The notes under the pieces: model-generated | The model's database searches: none | What the model was told of the DNA's origin: nothing | The model's input: the letters and a program-made list of their open reading frames with translations, nothing else | Made by a program: the position numbers and the translations under genes | Shown: piece by piece, positions 15,825 through 25,325 of the stretch | Numbering within the stretch: position 1 is the first letter of the stretch | How the letters are laid out: each line of letters starts with the position of its first letter | DNA from: CAZGNZ01 sp964527215 | GTDB taxonomy: Bacteria > Fidelibacterota > Marinisomatia > SCGC-AAA003-L08 > JACNLC01 | NCBI GenBank assembly: GCA_964527215.1 | Contig: CAZGNZ010000019.1 | Coordinates: 1 to 64,000 of the forward strand | Direction: 5' to 3' | DNA length: 64,000 nucleotides

Positions 15825-16685
15825 ATGAACAGCGTTTCACATACCGTATTTTACAACAAAGACTTCATCCCGCGCTCCGAGGTTCGAATATCCCCCGATG
15901 ACCGGGGATTCATGCTGGGCGATGGGGTTTATGAAGTTGCCCGCATATACAGCGGTTCAATTTTCTTTTGGAAAGATCATCTGGCCCGGCTGAACCGAAG
16001 TCTGGCTGAAACACGGATTCAATATACCGGCATTGATGATCTGTCCGGCATAATCAATGAATTGATCCGCCGCAATAACCTGATGGACAGCCATGCCCTG
16101 GTGTACGTCCAGATAACGCGGGGAGCTTATGCACGGCAGCATTCATTCCCCTCGGGGACCATCTCTCCCACTGTTTTTGTCGATGTGTTTGAAAAACCAG
16201 TTCCTTCTCTCGCGGACTGTCGGGGCGCAGCAGTAATTCTCATGAATGACCAGCGTCGTGAGCGCTGCGACATAAAGGCTGTTTCTCTGCTGCCCGCCGT
16301 CATGGCCAACCAGGCAGCTGCAGAACAGAATGCGCAGGAGGCCGTTCTGGTCCGCAATGGATTTGTAACCGAAGGGTCTCACACCAATATCATGGCGGTA
16401 TTTTCCGGGACACTGCACACACACCCGCTGTCCCATGCAATCCTTCCGGGTATCACAAGACAGATCGTACTGGATCTCTGCAGGACCCACGATATTCCCG
16501 TAGTGGAAGAACCGATTCCGGCAGATATTCTTGAGACTGCAGATGAATGTTTCATTACCGGCACCGTCACGGAAATCGTCGCCGTGAGCGACATCCTCGG
16601 TACCCGGTTCAAAAACAGACCTCTCGGTCCGGTCACGCAGCTGCTGATGAAACAGTACCGGCAACTGACACAGGGCCGAAAATAA
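15825..16685 (+). CDS. dat: D-amino-acid aminotransferase (class IV)
   Basis: A 286-residue pyridoxal-phosphate aminotransferase of fold class IV. The pattern DDRGFMLGDGVYEVARIYSG near the N-terminus, RCDIKAVSLLPAVMANQAAA (catalytic lysine in DIK), GFVTEGSHTNI and LPGITRQIVLDL follow D-alanine aminotransferases more closely than branched-chain ones. The enzyme would interconvert D-amino acids and 2-oxo acids, for example D-alanine and D-glutamate for cell-wall synthesis. The size is normal for the family. The start is supported by a GGAATTCGG stretch. Branched-chain or 4-amino-4-deoxychorismate lyase activity cannot be fully excluded from sequence alone. Confidence 0.82.
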   Translation: MNSVSHTVFYNKDFIPRSEVRISPDDRGFMLGDGVYEVARIYSGSIFFWKDHLARLNRSLAETRIQYTGIDDLSGIINELIRRNNLMDSHALVYVQITRGAYARQHSFPSGTISPTVFVDVFEKPVPSLADCRGAAVILMNDQRRERCDIKAVSLLPAVMANQAAAEQNAQEAVLVRNGFVTEGSHTNIMAVFSGTLHTHPLSHAILPGITRQIVLDLCRTHDIPVVEEPIPADILETADECFITGTVTEIVAVSDILGTRFKNRPLGPVTQLLMKQYRQLTQGRK

Positions 16686-17125
16686 CCCGGTATCAGACGC
16701 ATTTTGGGAATCATATCCCAATCCTGTTCAGAAAAAAACAACAGGTATTGAATATCTAAAGATAAAAATATAATAAATATATATCTATATTATTATTATT
16801 TGTAAATACTGAGATTTATAATATCACAACTCGTGTTTTGTATATTTTTATCTTGTTAATTATCAATGATATAATTCTCTCGGCAGGTGATATAAAGATA
16901 AGCAGATAATATTATCTATTTAACTTGATTTTATTCATCCCTGTTGTTATATTATTCACAGCACTTATTTCTTCATCTAATAAACACCACTAACACAATA
17001 CTATGTACACTGGCTTCCTGAACATAGTGAATCGTAAAGTCAAACAGAATGATTGGTCTATTTTTTTTTCTGCCGATAACAATCCCGGGAATTGCCATTC
17101 TCAAACCCATCAAAGGAGTTCTGAT
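16686..17125. other. AT-rich intergenic region before hdr operon
   Basis: Very AT-rich, with runs such as ATATATATCTATATTATTAT near 16780. It must contain the promoter of the hdr-mvh operon, but no unambiguous box pair was found. A frame reading in from 17003 is rejected as coding. Confidence 0.5.
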
Positions 17126-17713
17126 ATGGGAAACAACATGATTCAGCGGACAATCAAATACGAAGCTGAACTGGACCCTGTTTTTGCAGACGAACTGATC
17201 AATACGCCTGGTGGAGAACGACTTTTGAGCTGTATTCAATGCGGAACCTGCAGCAGTACCTGTCCCATGAGTATTTATATGGATTATACTCCCAGGCAGA
17301 TTATTGCAATGACGCGCGCCGGATTCAGGGATGACGTCCTGAAAAGCATTACGACCTGGCTTTGTGCCTCCTGTTACTCATGTACTGTTGATTGTCCAAA
17401 AAATATAAAAATCACCGATATAATGTATGCCCTGAAACGCAAGTCAATAGAGAACAATGTATTTCCAAAGCGCTCACCCATCCCGGTGCTGGCGCGGGAA
17501 TTCTTTGCTCTCATACGGAAACGCGGCCGGAATAATGAGGCCAGGCTGATCCTGCGTCTTTACTATCGGACCAACATCCTGAAAATCGTAAAACAGATAT
17601 CGGTTGGCTTCCGTCTGTGGCTTCACGGCCGGCTGGGACTTCATTCCGGCTCGGTCAAAAATCCGGCTGACATCAGAACGCTTCTGGATGCGGTAGAAAG
17701 GAAGAGCAGATGA
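17126..17713 (+). CDS. hdrC: Heterodisulfide reductase subunit C
   Basis: A 195-residue iron-sulfur protein that passes electrons between HdrA and HdrB. It carries two [4Fe-4S] motifs, CIQCGTCSSTCPMS and CASCYSCTVDCPKN, in the usual positions, followed by a basic C-terminal helix region. The start MGNNMIQ is fixed by AAAGGAG 8 bases upstream; an in-frame ATG 41 codons earlier has none. It is the first gene of a seven-gene operon, and its stop overlaps the hdrB start as ATGA. In bacteria without coenzyme M the disulfide substrate of HdrBC is unknown. Confidence 0.92.
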   Translation: MGNNMIQRTIKYEAELDPVFADELINTPGGERLLSCIQCGTCSSTCPMSIYMDYTPRQIIAMTRAGFRDDVLKSITTWLCASCYSCTVDCPKNIKITDIMYALKRKSIENNVFPKRSPIPVLAREFFALIRKRGRNNEARLILRLYYRTNILKIVKQISVGFRLWLHGRLGLHSGSVKNPADIRTLLDAVERKSR

Positions 17714-18603
17714 AATACCTGTACTACCCGGGCTGCGCCCTTAAGGAAACAGGGAAAGTATATGATGAATCCCTGCAGGCGGTTTTCAGGAAAATCGATT
17801 TTCCGTTCCTTGAGCTGCCGGACTGGAACTGCTGCGGTGCCACGTCATACATGGCTGTGAATGAGCTCAAGGCATTTGCCCTTGCCGCCAGAAATCTTGC
17901 CCTGGCTGAAGAAGCAATGAAAGATGCAGATCAGATTGATGTCATCGCACCCTGCAACGCCTGCTTTATGGTTCTGAACAAAACCCAGAAATACATGTCT
18001 GAATACAATGAGATCGGAGAAAAGGTTCATCACGCCCTGGCTTCCGTCGGTCTTGAGTACGAAGGACGTGTACGGGTCCGCCATCCCATTGACGTGATCG
18101 TAAATGATTTTGGTCTGGACCGCCTCAGTTCCTACGTCACCCGTCCTCTTACCGGCCTGAAAATAGCCTGTTACTACGGCTGTCAGATGGTTCGTCCCTA
18201 TGCGGAATTCGACGATCAGGAGAATCCCTGCACAATGGATCAGATCATGATTTCCCTTGGTGCTGAAACCGTTCCGTGGGGAATGAAAACCCGATGCTGC
18301 GGAGGATCACTGATCGGCACCGTCAAAGAAGTGGGACTGCGGCTGAACTATATTCTGCTGAACGAGGCTCAGCGCTTCAAGGCAGATGCAGTCGCAACAG
18401 CCTGTTCACTGTGTCAGTTCAACATGGAATGCTACCAGGATGAAATTTCCCGATCCTATGATCGGATCAGCTTGCCCATTGCCTATTTTTCACAGGTGAT
18501 CGGAATGGCATTGGGAATTGGAGACCGGGAACTCGGCCTGCATCGTCTGTTCGTTCCGTTCAATCCGAAACTGACGGAAAGGGGGACCTATGCCGGCATC
18601 TGA
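17710..18603 (+). CDS. hdrB: Heterodisulfide reductase subunit B
   Basis: A 297-residue catalytic subunit with two CCG domains that bind the noncubane [4Fe-4S] clusters: DWNCCGATSYM with APCNACF, and TRCCGGSLIG with ACSLCQFN. The N-terminal YYPGCALKETGKVYD is characteristic. It reduces a disulfide or another low-potential-coupled acceptor with electrons from HdrA through HdrC. Translation is coupled to hdrC by an ATGA overlap, and its end overlaps hdrA. Length is normal for HdrB. The physiological electron acceptor cannot be deduced. Confidence 0.93.
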   Translation: MKYLYYPGCALKETGKVYDESLQAVFRKIDFPFLELPDWNCCGATSYMAVNELKAFALAARNLALAEEAMKDADQIDVIAPCNACFMVLNKTQKYMSEYNEIGEKVHHALASVGLEYEGRVRVRHPIDVIVNDFGLDRLSSYVTRPLTGLKIACYYGCQMVRPYAEFDDQENPCTMDQIMISLGAETVPWGMKTRCCGGSLIGTVKEVGLRLNYILLNEAQRFKADAVATACSLCQFNMECYQDEISRSYDRISLPIAYFSQVIGMALGIGDRELGLHRLFVPFNPKLTERGTYAGI

Positions 18604-21600
18604 TAACAGACCGAAAATCGGGGTTTACATCTGTCACTGCGGCATTAACATCGCCAACAAAGTGGCCATTTCCGAAGTAGTGGCATTTGCGGGTACTCTG
18701 CCCGATGTTACGGTATCAAAAGAATATAAGTTCATGTGTTCTGACCCGGGGCAGGAATTGATTCAGGCAGATATTCGAGCCGGTAAAATCAATCGCGTGG
18801 TTGTGGCTTCCTGTTCCCCCCTGATGCATGAAATCACATTCCGGAATGCCACCGAGACAGCGGGAGAAAATCAATTCCATTTTCAGATGGCCAATATCCG
18901 TGAACATGTAAGCTGGGTGACCTTTGACCGGACGGATGCCACTGAAAAGGCCAAGTCCCTGGTAGCCAGTGCGGTTCATCGTGTGGCGCGGCATCTGCCC
19001 CTGCAGAAAAAACGGGTGGATGTTCATCCGGATACCCTGGTTGTGGGTGGAGGAATCGCAGGAATTCATGCATCCCTGACCCTCGCCAATTCCGGAAAAA
19101 AGGTTTATCTGGTTGAGAGGGAACCCACGATCGGCGGCCATATGGCAAAGTTCGATAAAACATTCCCGACACTGGACTGTTCCGCCTGCATCCTCACCCC
19201 GAAAATGACCCAGGTCCGGTCTCATCCCAATATTGAGATGCTGACATACACCGAGGTTGAAAAGGTGGACGGCTATGTTGGAAACTTCGATGTAACGCTG
19301 CGCCGAAAAGCCCGGTTTGTATCGGAAGAGCTCTGTACCGGCTGCGGGGAGTGCATCAAAGTCTGTCCGGTGGATCTGCCCTCGGAATTCGATGAAGGTC
19401 TGTCAAATCGGAAAGCGGTTTACCGGCCGTTTCCACAGGCAGTCCCCAATACGTTCACCATTTCCCGAAAGGGAACACCGCCCTGTCAGGCAGCCTGTGC
19501 CATTCACCAGAATGCCCAGGGCTATGTCACCCTGATAGCCGAAGGACGGTTTCTGGAAGCCCGGGAAGTGATCCTGCGTGACAATCCGATCCCATCCATC
19601 TGCGGTCGAATCTGTACACACCCCTGTATGGAAGCCTGTTCCAGAGCCCAGGTTGACGATGCTCTCAATGTTCCGGCTCTGAAACGCTTCGTGATGGATC
19701 ACTGCCAAAAGGAGTATGGGGATTATTCGCTTCCCCGTCCTGCAGAGGAGCGACCGGAAAAGGTGGCCATTGTGGGTAGCGGACCGGCCGGCCTTATCTG
19801 CGCTCATGAACTTCGTCAGCGGGGATATCAGACAACCATTCTGGAAGCCATGTCTGAACCGGGCGGAATGCTCAGTGCCGGCATCCCGGAATTCAGACTT
19901 CCCAGGGACATTCTGCAGTCTGAAATTGCCAAGCTGAAGGACACCGGTATCAATATTCATTTAAATACTCCGGTTGGAAAAGACGGGTTATCCCTGACCT
20001 GGCTGAAGCAGCAGTACAGCGCGGTTTTTCTGGCTGTCGGCGCACATGTGGAACGGCAGCTTGGAATCCCGGGTGAGAACCTGCCGGGGGTTCAGGGCGG
20101 GATTGACTTTCTCTGGAAGGTAAACAGCGGCAAACGCGTCAATCCGGGTAAAAGGGTGCTCGTCATCGGCGGCGGCAACTCAGCACTGGATGCTGCCCGC
20201 ACCGCCCTGAGAAGCGGAGCACAGGAAGTAACCATCGTCTATCGCCGAACAAGGGCAGAAATGCCGGCTGATGAACTTGAAATCACGGCTGCCGAGGAAG
20301 AAGGCATCAGGATGGTTTTCCTTGCCATGCCTCAGGCCATCATCGGGGAGGAGCACGCAACCGCTCTGGATTGCCTGAAAATGAAGCTGGGCGCTCCGGA
20401 TTCCAGCGGGCGTCCCCGTCCTGTTCCGATTGCAGGAAGTCATTTTACTCTCCCCTGTGACGGGATTATTGTCACGATTGGGCAAAGTCCGAGACTGGCC
20501 GGAATCGGGGCATCGCTGGGTCTGAAAACCACCCGCTGGAATACCATAGAAACCGATCCGCTGACCCTTGAGACCAACATCGACGGCGTGTTTGCCGGCG
20601 GAGACTGTGTAACTGGTCCGGATGTGGTCATCACGGCAATGGCAGGTGGGAAAAAAGCGGCGGTGTCCATTCACCGGTTTATAACCGGCAGGGATATCCG
20701 TAAAGACCGTGAACTTGAGGGTTCTTTCTCCGGCAGCATTGCTGTGGATACTTCCGGCACTCTGATGAAACGGATGGTTGAGCCGCAGTCCATTCCGCTG
20801 GATGAACGCCAAACCTTTCGGGAAGTGCATCCGGGATATACCCTCAGTGAAGCAATGGAAGAAGCCAAACGCTGTCTTGACTGTGCAGCCTGCTGCGACT
20901 GCCGCCTCTGCGCCACGGTCTGCGAACCCAATGCCATCGACTATGCCATGTCCGACCGGATGGAAAAAATAAATGTCGGTTCCATTATACTGGCAACCGG
21001 ATTTAAAACATTCGATGCCCGGCGGATCGCCCGTTATGGATACGGACGGTATGATAATATTTTCACCAGTCTTGAAATTGAACGGATTGTCAATGCTTCC
21101 GGTCCCACCGGCGGCTTGATCCGTGACAAGCACGGCAACACCCCTCGATCGGTCGGAATTATTCACTGTGTCGGGTCCAGGGATGATAACTATAACAGTC
21201 ATTGTTCTAAAGTCTGCTGCATGTATTCTCTTAAAATCGCCCATCTGGTGAAAGAGCGAACCGGTGCGGAGGTGTATAATTTTTACATTGACATGCGGAC
21301 TCCCGGAAAGGGATATGAGGAATTTTATGATCAGCTGCAGAATGAAGGGACTCATTTCATTCGCGGTCGGGTTGCAGATGTATCGGAAAGCGCACTCCAC
21401 GGCAGCGAGGAAGGAAAACTGATCATTCGGGTTGAAGACACACTGATCGGGATGGTTCGAAGGATACCGGTGGATATGGTCATTCTGTCTGTCGGACTGG
21501 AGCCCCAGGCGGATGCTGAAGAGGTGCGGCGGAGATTCAACATCAGCTGCAGCAGCAGCGGCTGGTTTCTTGAACGGCACCCGAAACTGGCGCCGGTTTC

Positions 21601-21967
21601 AACGTTTACAGACGGAATCACTTTGGCCGGAGCCTGTCAGGGACCCAAAGACATTCCCGAAACGGTGGCTCAGGCAGGCGCGGCAGCGGCGGAAGTCCTG
21701 GCACTGGCCGATCTGGGATATGTTGAGCTGGAACCCAACACTGCCTATATTTCAGAGGACACCTGTTCCGGATGCAAAACCTGTATTCCGCTTTGCCCGT
21801 TTACTGCCATCCATTACAACGGCGACGGCAAATCCCACATAAACGAAGCATTGTGCAAGGGATGCGGCACCTGCGTGGCTGCCTGTCCTTCCGGCGCGGC
21901 CCAGCAGAACCTGTTTACGGATGAGCAAATACTGGAGGAAATCAAGGGGGTACTGAACTATGTCTGA
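18590..21967 (+). CDS. hdrA: HdrA with inserted GltD-like NAD(P)H oxidoreductase module
   Basis: An 1125-residue iron-sulfur flavoprotein. Residues 1-285 are HdrA-like: YICHCGINI, FAD motif VVGGGIAGIHAS, ferredoxin motif CTGCGECIKVCPV. At about 285-700 the HdrA sequence is interrupted by a glutamate-synthase-small-subunit module: PPCQAACAIHQNAQGYV, FAD motif VAIVGSGPAGLICAHEL, NAD(P) motif VLVIGGGNSALDAARTAL, and FAGGDCVTGPDVVITAMA. HdrA resumes near CLDCAACCDCRLCATVC and ends with CSGCKTCIPLCPF and CKGCGTCVAACPSG. The protein therefore has two FAD sites and an extra pyridine-nucleotide site. HdrA is the flavin electron-bifurcating subunit; the insert suggests exchange with NAD(P)H as well. 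The SD is GGGGG just before the ATG, and the gene overlaps both neighbours. Similar fusions exist in some anaerobes; the precise partners here are inferred. Confidence 0.92.
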   Translation: MPASDNRPKIGVYICHCGINIANKVAISEVVAFAGTLPDVTVSKEYKFMCSDPGQELIQADIRAGKINRVVVASCSPLMHEITFRNATETAGENQFHFQMANIREHVSWVTFDRTDATEKAKSLVASAVHRVARHLPLQKKRVDVHPDTLVVGGGIAGIHASLTLANSGKKVYLVEREPTIGGHMAKFDKTFPTLDCSACILTPKMTQVRSHPNIEMLTYTEVEKVDGYVGNFDVTLRRKARFVSEELCTGCGECIKVCPVDLPSEFDEGLSNRKAVYRPFPQAVPNTFTISRKGTPPCQAACAIHQNAQGYVTLIAEGRFLEAREVILRDNPIPSICGRICTHPCMEACSRAQVDDALNVPALKRFVMDHCQKEYGDYSLPRPAEERPEKVAIVGSGPAGLICAHELRQRGYQTTILEAMSEPGGMLSAGIPEFRLPRDILQSEIAKLKDTGINIHLNTPVGKDGLSLTWLKQQYSAVFLAVGAHVERQLGIPGENLPGVQGGIDFLWKVNSGKRVNPGKRVLVIGGGNSALDAARTALRSGAQEVTIVYRRTRAEMPADELEITAAEEEGIRMVFLAMPQAIIGEEHATALDCLKMKLGAPDSSGRPRPVPIAGSHFTLPCDGIIVTIGQSPRLAGIGASLGLKTTRWNTIETDPLTLETNIDGVFAGGDCVTGPDVVITAMAGGKKAAVSIHRFITGRDIRKDRELEGSFSGSIAVDTSGTLMKRMVEPQSIPLDERQTFREVHPGYTLSEAMEEAKRCLDCAACCDCRLCATVCEPNAIDYAMSDRMEKINVGSIILATGFKTFDARRIARYGYGRYDNIFTSLEIERIVNASGPTGGLIRDKHGNTPRSVGIIHCVGSRDDNYNSHCSKVCCMYSLKIAHLVKERTGAEVYNFYIDMRTPGKGYEEFYDQLQNEGTHFIRGRVADVSESALHGSEEGKLIIRVEDTLIGMVRRIPVDMVILSVGLEPQADAEEVRRRFNISCSSSGWFLERHPKLAPVSTFTDGITLAGACQGPKDIPETVAQAGAAAAEVLALADLGYVELEPNTAYISEDTCSGCKTCIPLCPFTAIHYNGDGKSHINEALCKGCGTCVAACPSGAAQQNLFTDEQILEEIKGVLNYV

Positions 21968-22424
21968 TCAATTCCAACCTCGCATCGTGGCTTTCTTCTG
22001 CAACTGGTGTACTTATACCGCAGCAGATCTTGCAGGCATATCACGGATGACCTATGCGGCCAATGTACGGGTAATACGGGTGATGTGCTCCGGACGCGTC
22101 GACCCGCAGTTTGTACTGTCAGCATTTCGGGAAGGCGCAGACGGCGTCCTCATCGGCGGCTGTCACCCCGGAGACTGCCACTATCAGAACGGCAACACCA
22201 AAGCGCTGCGGAGATACCACCTGCTTCACAATCTGCTGGATGCAATGGGAATCGACCGGGAGCGCTTTCGACTGGAATGGATCGCTGCCTCGGAAGGAGA
22301 TAAGGTTCAGACGGTAATCAACGACATGGTTGTGAAACTCAAGGCAATGGGACCGCTGAAGCTCTCGCCCGTTCCGGTACCGGTTCAGGAAGAATCCCAA
22401 ACCATGGAGAACGCTCATGTCTAA
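21960..22424 (+). CDS. mvhD: Hydrogenase delta subunit MvhD
   Basis: A 154-residue [2Fe-2S] protein linking the [NiFe] hydrogenase to HdrA. The conserved cysteines occur in FFCNWCTY, VMCSGRV and GGCHPGDCHY. The first codons overlap the end of hdrA and its end overlaps mvhG, so subunits are translationally coupled. AAGGGGG lies about 10 bases before the ATG. The C-terminal tail (about residue 130 on) is variable and proline-rich. Confidence 0.92.
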   Translation: MSDQFQPRIVAFFCNWCTYTAADLAGISRMTYAANVRVIRVMCSGRVDPQFVLSAFREGADGVLIGGCHPGDCHYQNGNTKALRRYHLLHNLLDAMGIDRERFRLEWIAASEGDKVQTVINDMVVKLKAMGPLKLSPVPVPVQEESQTMENAHV

Positions 22425-23412
22425 ACCAAAAATCGGATTTTACTGGTGTGCCTCCTGCGGCGGCTGCGAGGAAGCCGTGGTGGATTTGAATGAAGCCATA
22501 CTGGATGTTGTTGCCGCCGTTGATATCGTTTTCTGGCCGGTTGCCATGGATTTCAAACGGTCTGATGTGGAGGCCATGACGGATGGTGAGATGACGGTTT
22601 GTTTTCTGAACGGTGCTGTCAGAACCTCCGAACAGGAGGAGATGGTCCATCTGCTCAGAGCCAAGGCCCAGATTCTCATCGCTTTCGGCAGCTGTTCCCA
22701 TCTGGGGGGAATACCCGGCCTTGCCAACGGGACCTCCGCCCGTTCAATTTTGGATTTTGTTTATCGTCATTCACCGTCGACTTCCAACACCAGCTGCACC
22801 CTCCCCCAGACTCAAACTGAAGTGAACGGACATACTCTGTCACTGCCTGAATTTCAGGAATCCGTCCGGACCCTGGACCAGGTGGTCAATGTGGATTATT
22901 ACCTGCCCGGCTGTCCGCCGCCGGCAGAGCTGATCTCAGGCGCTGTAACCGCATTGCTTGAAGACCGCCTGCCGTCTCCCGGAAGTATTCTGGCACCGAA
23001 TATTGCCCTCTGCTCAGACTGCACCCGAAAAGATTCAAAGCCGGAAGATCTCTCCATCGACCGCTTCAAGCGTCCCCAGGAGATCATGATTGATCCGGAA
23101 ACCTGCCTGCTTGCCCAGGGTCTGTTATGCATGGGACCTGCCACCCGGTCGGGCTGCGGAGCGGCGTGCATCAACGGAAATATGCCCTGCACCGGCTGTC
23201 TGGGACCGACCGATGAAGTTGTTGATCAGGGCGCAAAAGCCCTTTCCGGTTTTGCCTCCGTTATTGCGGCAGATGAAGAAGACACCATTCGCAGCAATTT
23301 GAAATCTGCAGTGGACCCGCTGGGAACATTCTATCGATACAGCCTGCCGGCTTCGCTGCTGTACCGCAATGTGAAAGCCGGTATAATTTCCGAGGAGACT
23401 GACCATGGCTAA
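22417..23412 (+). CDS. mvhG: F420-non-reducing-type hydrogenase small subunit
   Basis: A 331-residue [NiFe]-hydrogenase small subunit of the Mvh (group 3c) kind. The proximal-cluster motif WCASCGGCEE is at the N-terminus, with FGSCSHLGG and LPGCPPP following. Later cysteines in ALCSDCTRK, LLCMGPATRSGCGAAC and MPCTGCLGP bind the other clusters. There is no Tat signal, so it is cytoplasmic. GGAG is placed 7 bases from the ATG, which lies inside the end of mvhD. It carries electrons from the Ni-Fe site to MvhD. Confidence 0.93.
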   Translation: MSKPKIGFYWCASCGGCEEAVVDLNEAILDVVAAVDIVFWPVAMDFKRSDVEAMTDGEMTVCFLNGAVRTSEQEEMVHLLRAKAQILIAFGSCSHLGGIPGLANGTSARSILDFVYRHSPSTSNTSCTLPQTQTEVNGHTLSLPEFQESVRTLDQVVNVDYYLPGCPPPAELISGAVTALLEDRLPSPGSILAPNIALCSDCTRKDSKPEDLSIDRFKRPQEIMIDPETCLLAQGLLCMGPATRSGCGAACINGNMPCTGCLGPTDEVVDQGAKALSGFASVIAADEEDTIRSNLKSAVDPLGTFYRYSLPASLLYRNVKAGIISEETDHG

Positions 23413-24868
23413 ATCAATCGTTATCGATCCGATTACCCGTCTTGAAGGACATGGAAAAATAGACATCCTGCTGAATGAAGACGGCAATGTGGACCGGGCA
23501 TATTTTCAGGTGCCTGAACTGCGGGGGTTCGAGCAGTTTGCGGTCGGCAGACCTTGTGAAGACATGCCTCAGATCACATCACGAATCTGCGGAGTATGTC
23601 CAACCGCACATCACATGGCCTCCGCCAAAGCCCTGGATGATCTCTATAATGTCAGCCCGCCGGCAGCCGCAAAGAAAATTCGGGAGCTGCTGTACAGCAT
23701 TTTCTTCATAGAAGACCATGCACTGCATTTCTACTATCTGGGCGGACCGGACTTTGTGGTGGGACCGAACGCCCCAAAAAAGGATCGGAATATACTGGGT
23801 GTTCTGGGTGTGGTCGGACTCGAAGTGGGCGGAAAAGTCATCGCACTGCGCAAGCAAATGCGGGAACTGATGGTCAAAGCCATGGGAAAGGCCGTTCACC
23901 CGGTATTCGGGCTTCCGGGAGGAATTTCAAAAGGGATTGACCCATCCGATCAGGATTTGTATGTACAGGGTGCAGACGCAGCTGTGGAATTCGGTCAGTT
24001 CACTCTTCAGGTATTCAATGATCTGGTGCTGTCAAACCCGGAATACGTTGACACCATCGTTTCCGATGCCTACACCCATAATACCTATTATATGGGTCTG
24101 GTTGATGACAATAATCATGTCAATTTTTACGATGGAAAACTGCGGGTTGTGGACCCGGACGGTCAGGAATTTCTAAAATTCACCGCCAATGAATATCACA
24201 AGCACATCGATGAACACGTTGAGCCGTGGAGCTATATCAAGTTTCCGTATCTTAAAAATATCGGCTGGAAAGGATTCACATCCGGTGCCGACAGCGGAAT
24301 TTATGCGGTCGCCCCTCTGGCCAGACTGAATGCCGCTGCTGGTTTTGCCACACCGCTGGCCCAGGAAGCAGCACAGACATTTTACGATACACTGGGCGGT
24401 TCTCCCGTTCACCACACACTGGCAAATCACTGGGCACGCGTTATTGAGATGATTTACGCCGCTGAACGGATGCGTGAGCTGGCAGGAGATCCCGATATTG
24501 TATCACCGGATTTCAGAGTGCTCCCCACCGACACACCCTCTGAGGGATTTGGCGTTGTCGAGGCTCCCAGAGGCACCCTCTTCCATCATTATCAGACCGA
24601 TGAAAACGGATTAATCAAAATGGCGAACCTCATTGTGGCAACACAGAATAATGCTGCCCGGATTGCCATGTCTGTGGACAAATCCGCCAAAGCCATGATA
24701 CAAAACGGGCAAGTGGATGACGGAGTCCTGAACCTGGTGGAAATGGCTTTCCGGGCCTATGATCCATGCCACGGTTGTGCAACCCATTCACTGCCTGGTC
24801 AGATGCCGCTGCAAATCAGAATCATGAACCCAAAACGCGAAATTATTCGAACCATTGTCCAGGAATAG
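23405..24868 (+). CDS. mvhA: F420-non-reducing-type [NiFe] hydrogenase large subunit
   Basis: A 487-residue catalytic subunit. The Ni-binding L1 motif is RICGVCPTAHH (about residues 60-70) and the L2 motif DPCHGCATH lies 26 residues from the C-terminus. The tail SLPGQMPLQ and onward would be removed after that histidine by the protease encoded next. It oxidises H2 or, in reverse, makes it. GAGGAG precedes the ATG by 7 bases. Overlaps with mvhG and the protease gene indicate one transcript. Confidence 0.94.
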   Translation: MAKSIVIDPITRLEGHGKIDILLNEDGNVDRAYFQVPELRGFEQFAVGRPCEDMPQITSRICGVCPTAHHMASAKALDDLYNVSPPAAAKKIRELLYSIFFIEDHALHFYYLGGPDFVVGPNAPKKDRNILGVLGVVGLEVGGKVIALRKQMRELMVKAMGKAVHPVFGLPGGISKGIDPSDQDLYVQGADAAVEFGQFTLQVFNDLVLSNPEYVDTIVSDAYTHNTYYMGLVDDNNHVNFYDGKLRVVDPDGQEFLKFTANEYHKHIDEHVEPWSYIKFPYLKNIGWKGFTSGADSGIYAVAPLARLNAAAGFATPLAQEAAQTFYDTLGGSPVHHTLANHWARVIEMIYAAERMRELAGDPDIVSPDFRVLPTDTPSEGFGVVEAPRGTLFHHYQTDENGLIKMANLIVATQNNAARIAMSVDKSAKAMIQNGQVDDGVLNLVEMAFRAYDPCHGCATHSLPGQMPLQIRIMNPKREIIRTIVQE

Positions 24869-25325
24869 CAGCGCAGGGGTGACACTTGTTCTGGGTCTTG
24901 GAAACGAGCTGCTGGCGGATGACGGTATCGGTTTCCACTGTGCCAGACGCATTGCCGGTCTGAATCTGCCTGATGTCCAGGTTGAAACCACTGCCCTGCA
25001 CGGACTGGCTCTGCTGGAATACTTTCTGCCGTTTGAACAGGCTATTATCCTCGATGCAATTCAAACCGGACATCATCCCCCGGGCGAAATTCTTGAATTT
25101 GGAATTGACAGTCTTGCATCCACCCGGTACCCGTCACCGCATTATACCGGTCTGCCGGAAATGATAGACATTGCCAGGCAGCTGAATCTGTCATTCCCGA
25201 TTCACATCACCATCATTGCAATGGAAGTCACCGACATGGCGACCATCGGCGGAACGATGACGAAGCCCGTCGCTGCCGGACTGGACTCAATGGCAGAAGC
25301 CGCATGCCGGTATCTGAGACACTGA
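24855..25325 (+). CDS. Hydrogenase maturation protease
   Basis: A 156-residue endopeptidase of the HyaD/HycI family that clips the C-terminal tail of the large subunit after nickel insertion. The family motif LVLGLGNELLADDGIG is at the N-terminus. Further conserved acids lie in IILDAIQTG, and HYTGLPEMI is like the forms that serve Hdr-linked hydrogenases. The start is uncertain: TTG (used here) overlaps the end of mvhA, and an in-frame GTG eight codons later begins VTLVLGLG directly. It is the last gene of the hdr-mvh operon. Confidence 0.88.
   Translation: MSRNSSAGVTLVLGLGNELLADDGIGFHCARRIAGLNLPDVQVETTALHGLALLEYFLPFEQAIILDAIQTGHHPPGEILEFGIDSLASTRYPSPHYTGLPEMIDIARQLNLSFPIHITIIAMEVTDMATIGGTMTKPVAAGLDSMAEAACRYLRH

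Noticed and set aside
17003..17125. N-terminal extension of HdrC
   Set aside because: No ribosome site and no similarity; AAAGGAG marks the later ATG.
20180..21580. Long minus-strand open frame of 466 codons opposite hdrA
   Set aside because: Shadow of the GC-rich hdrA coding strand; no family match and no upstream signals.
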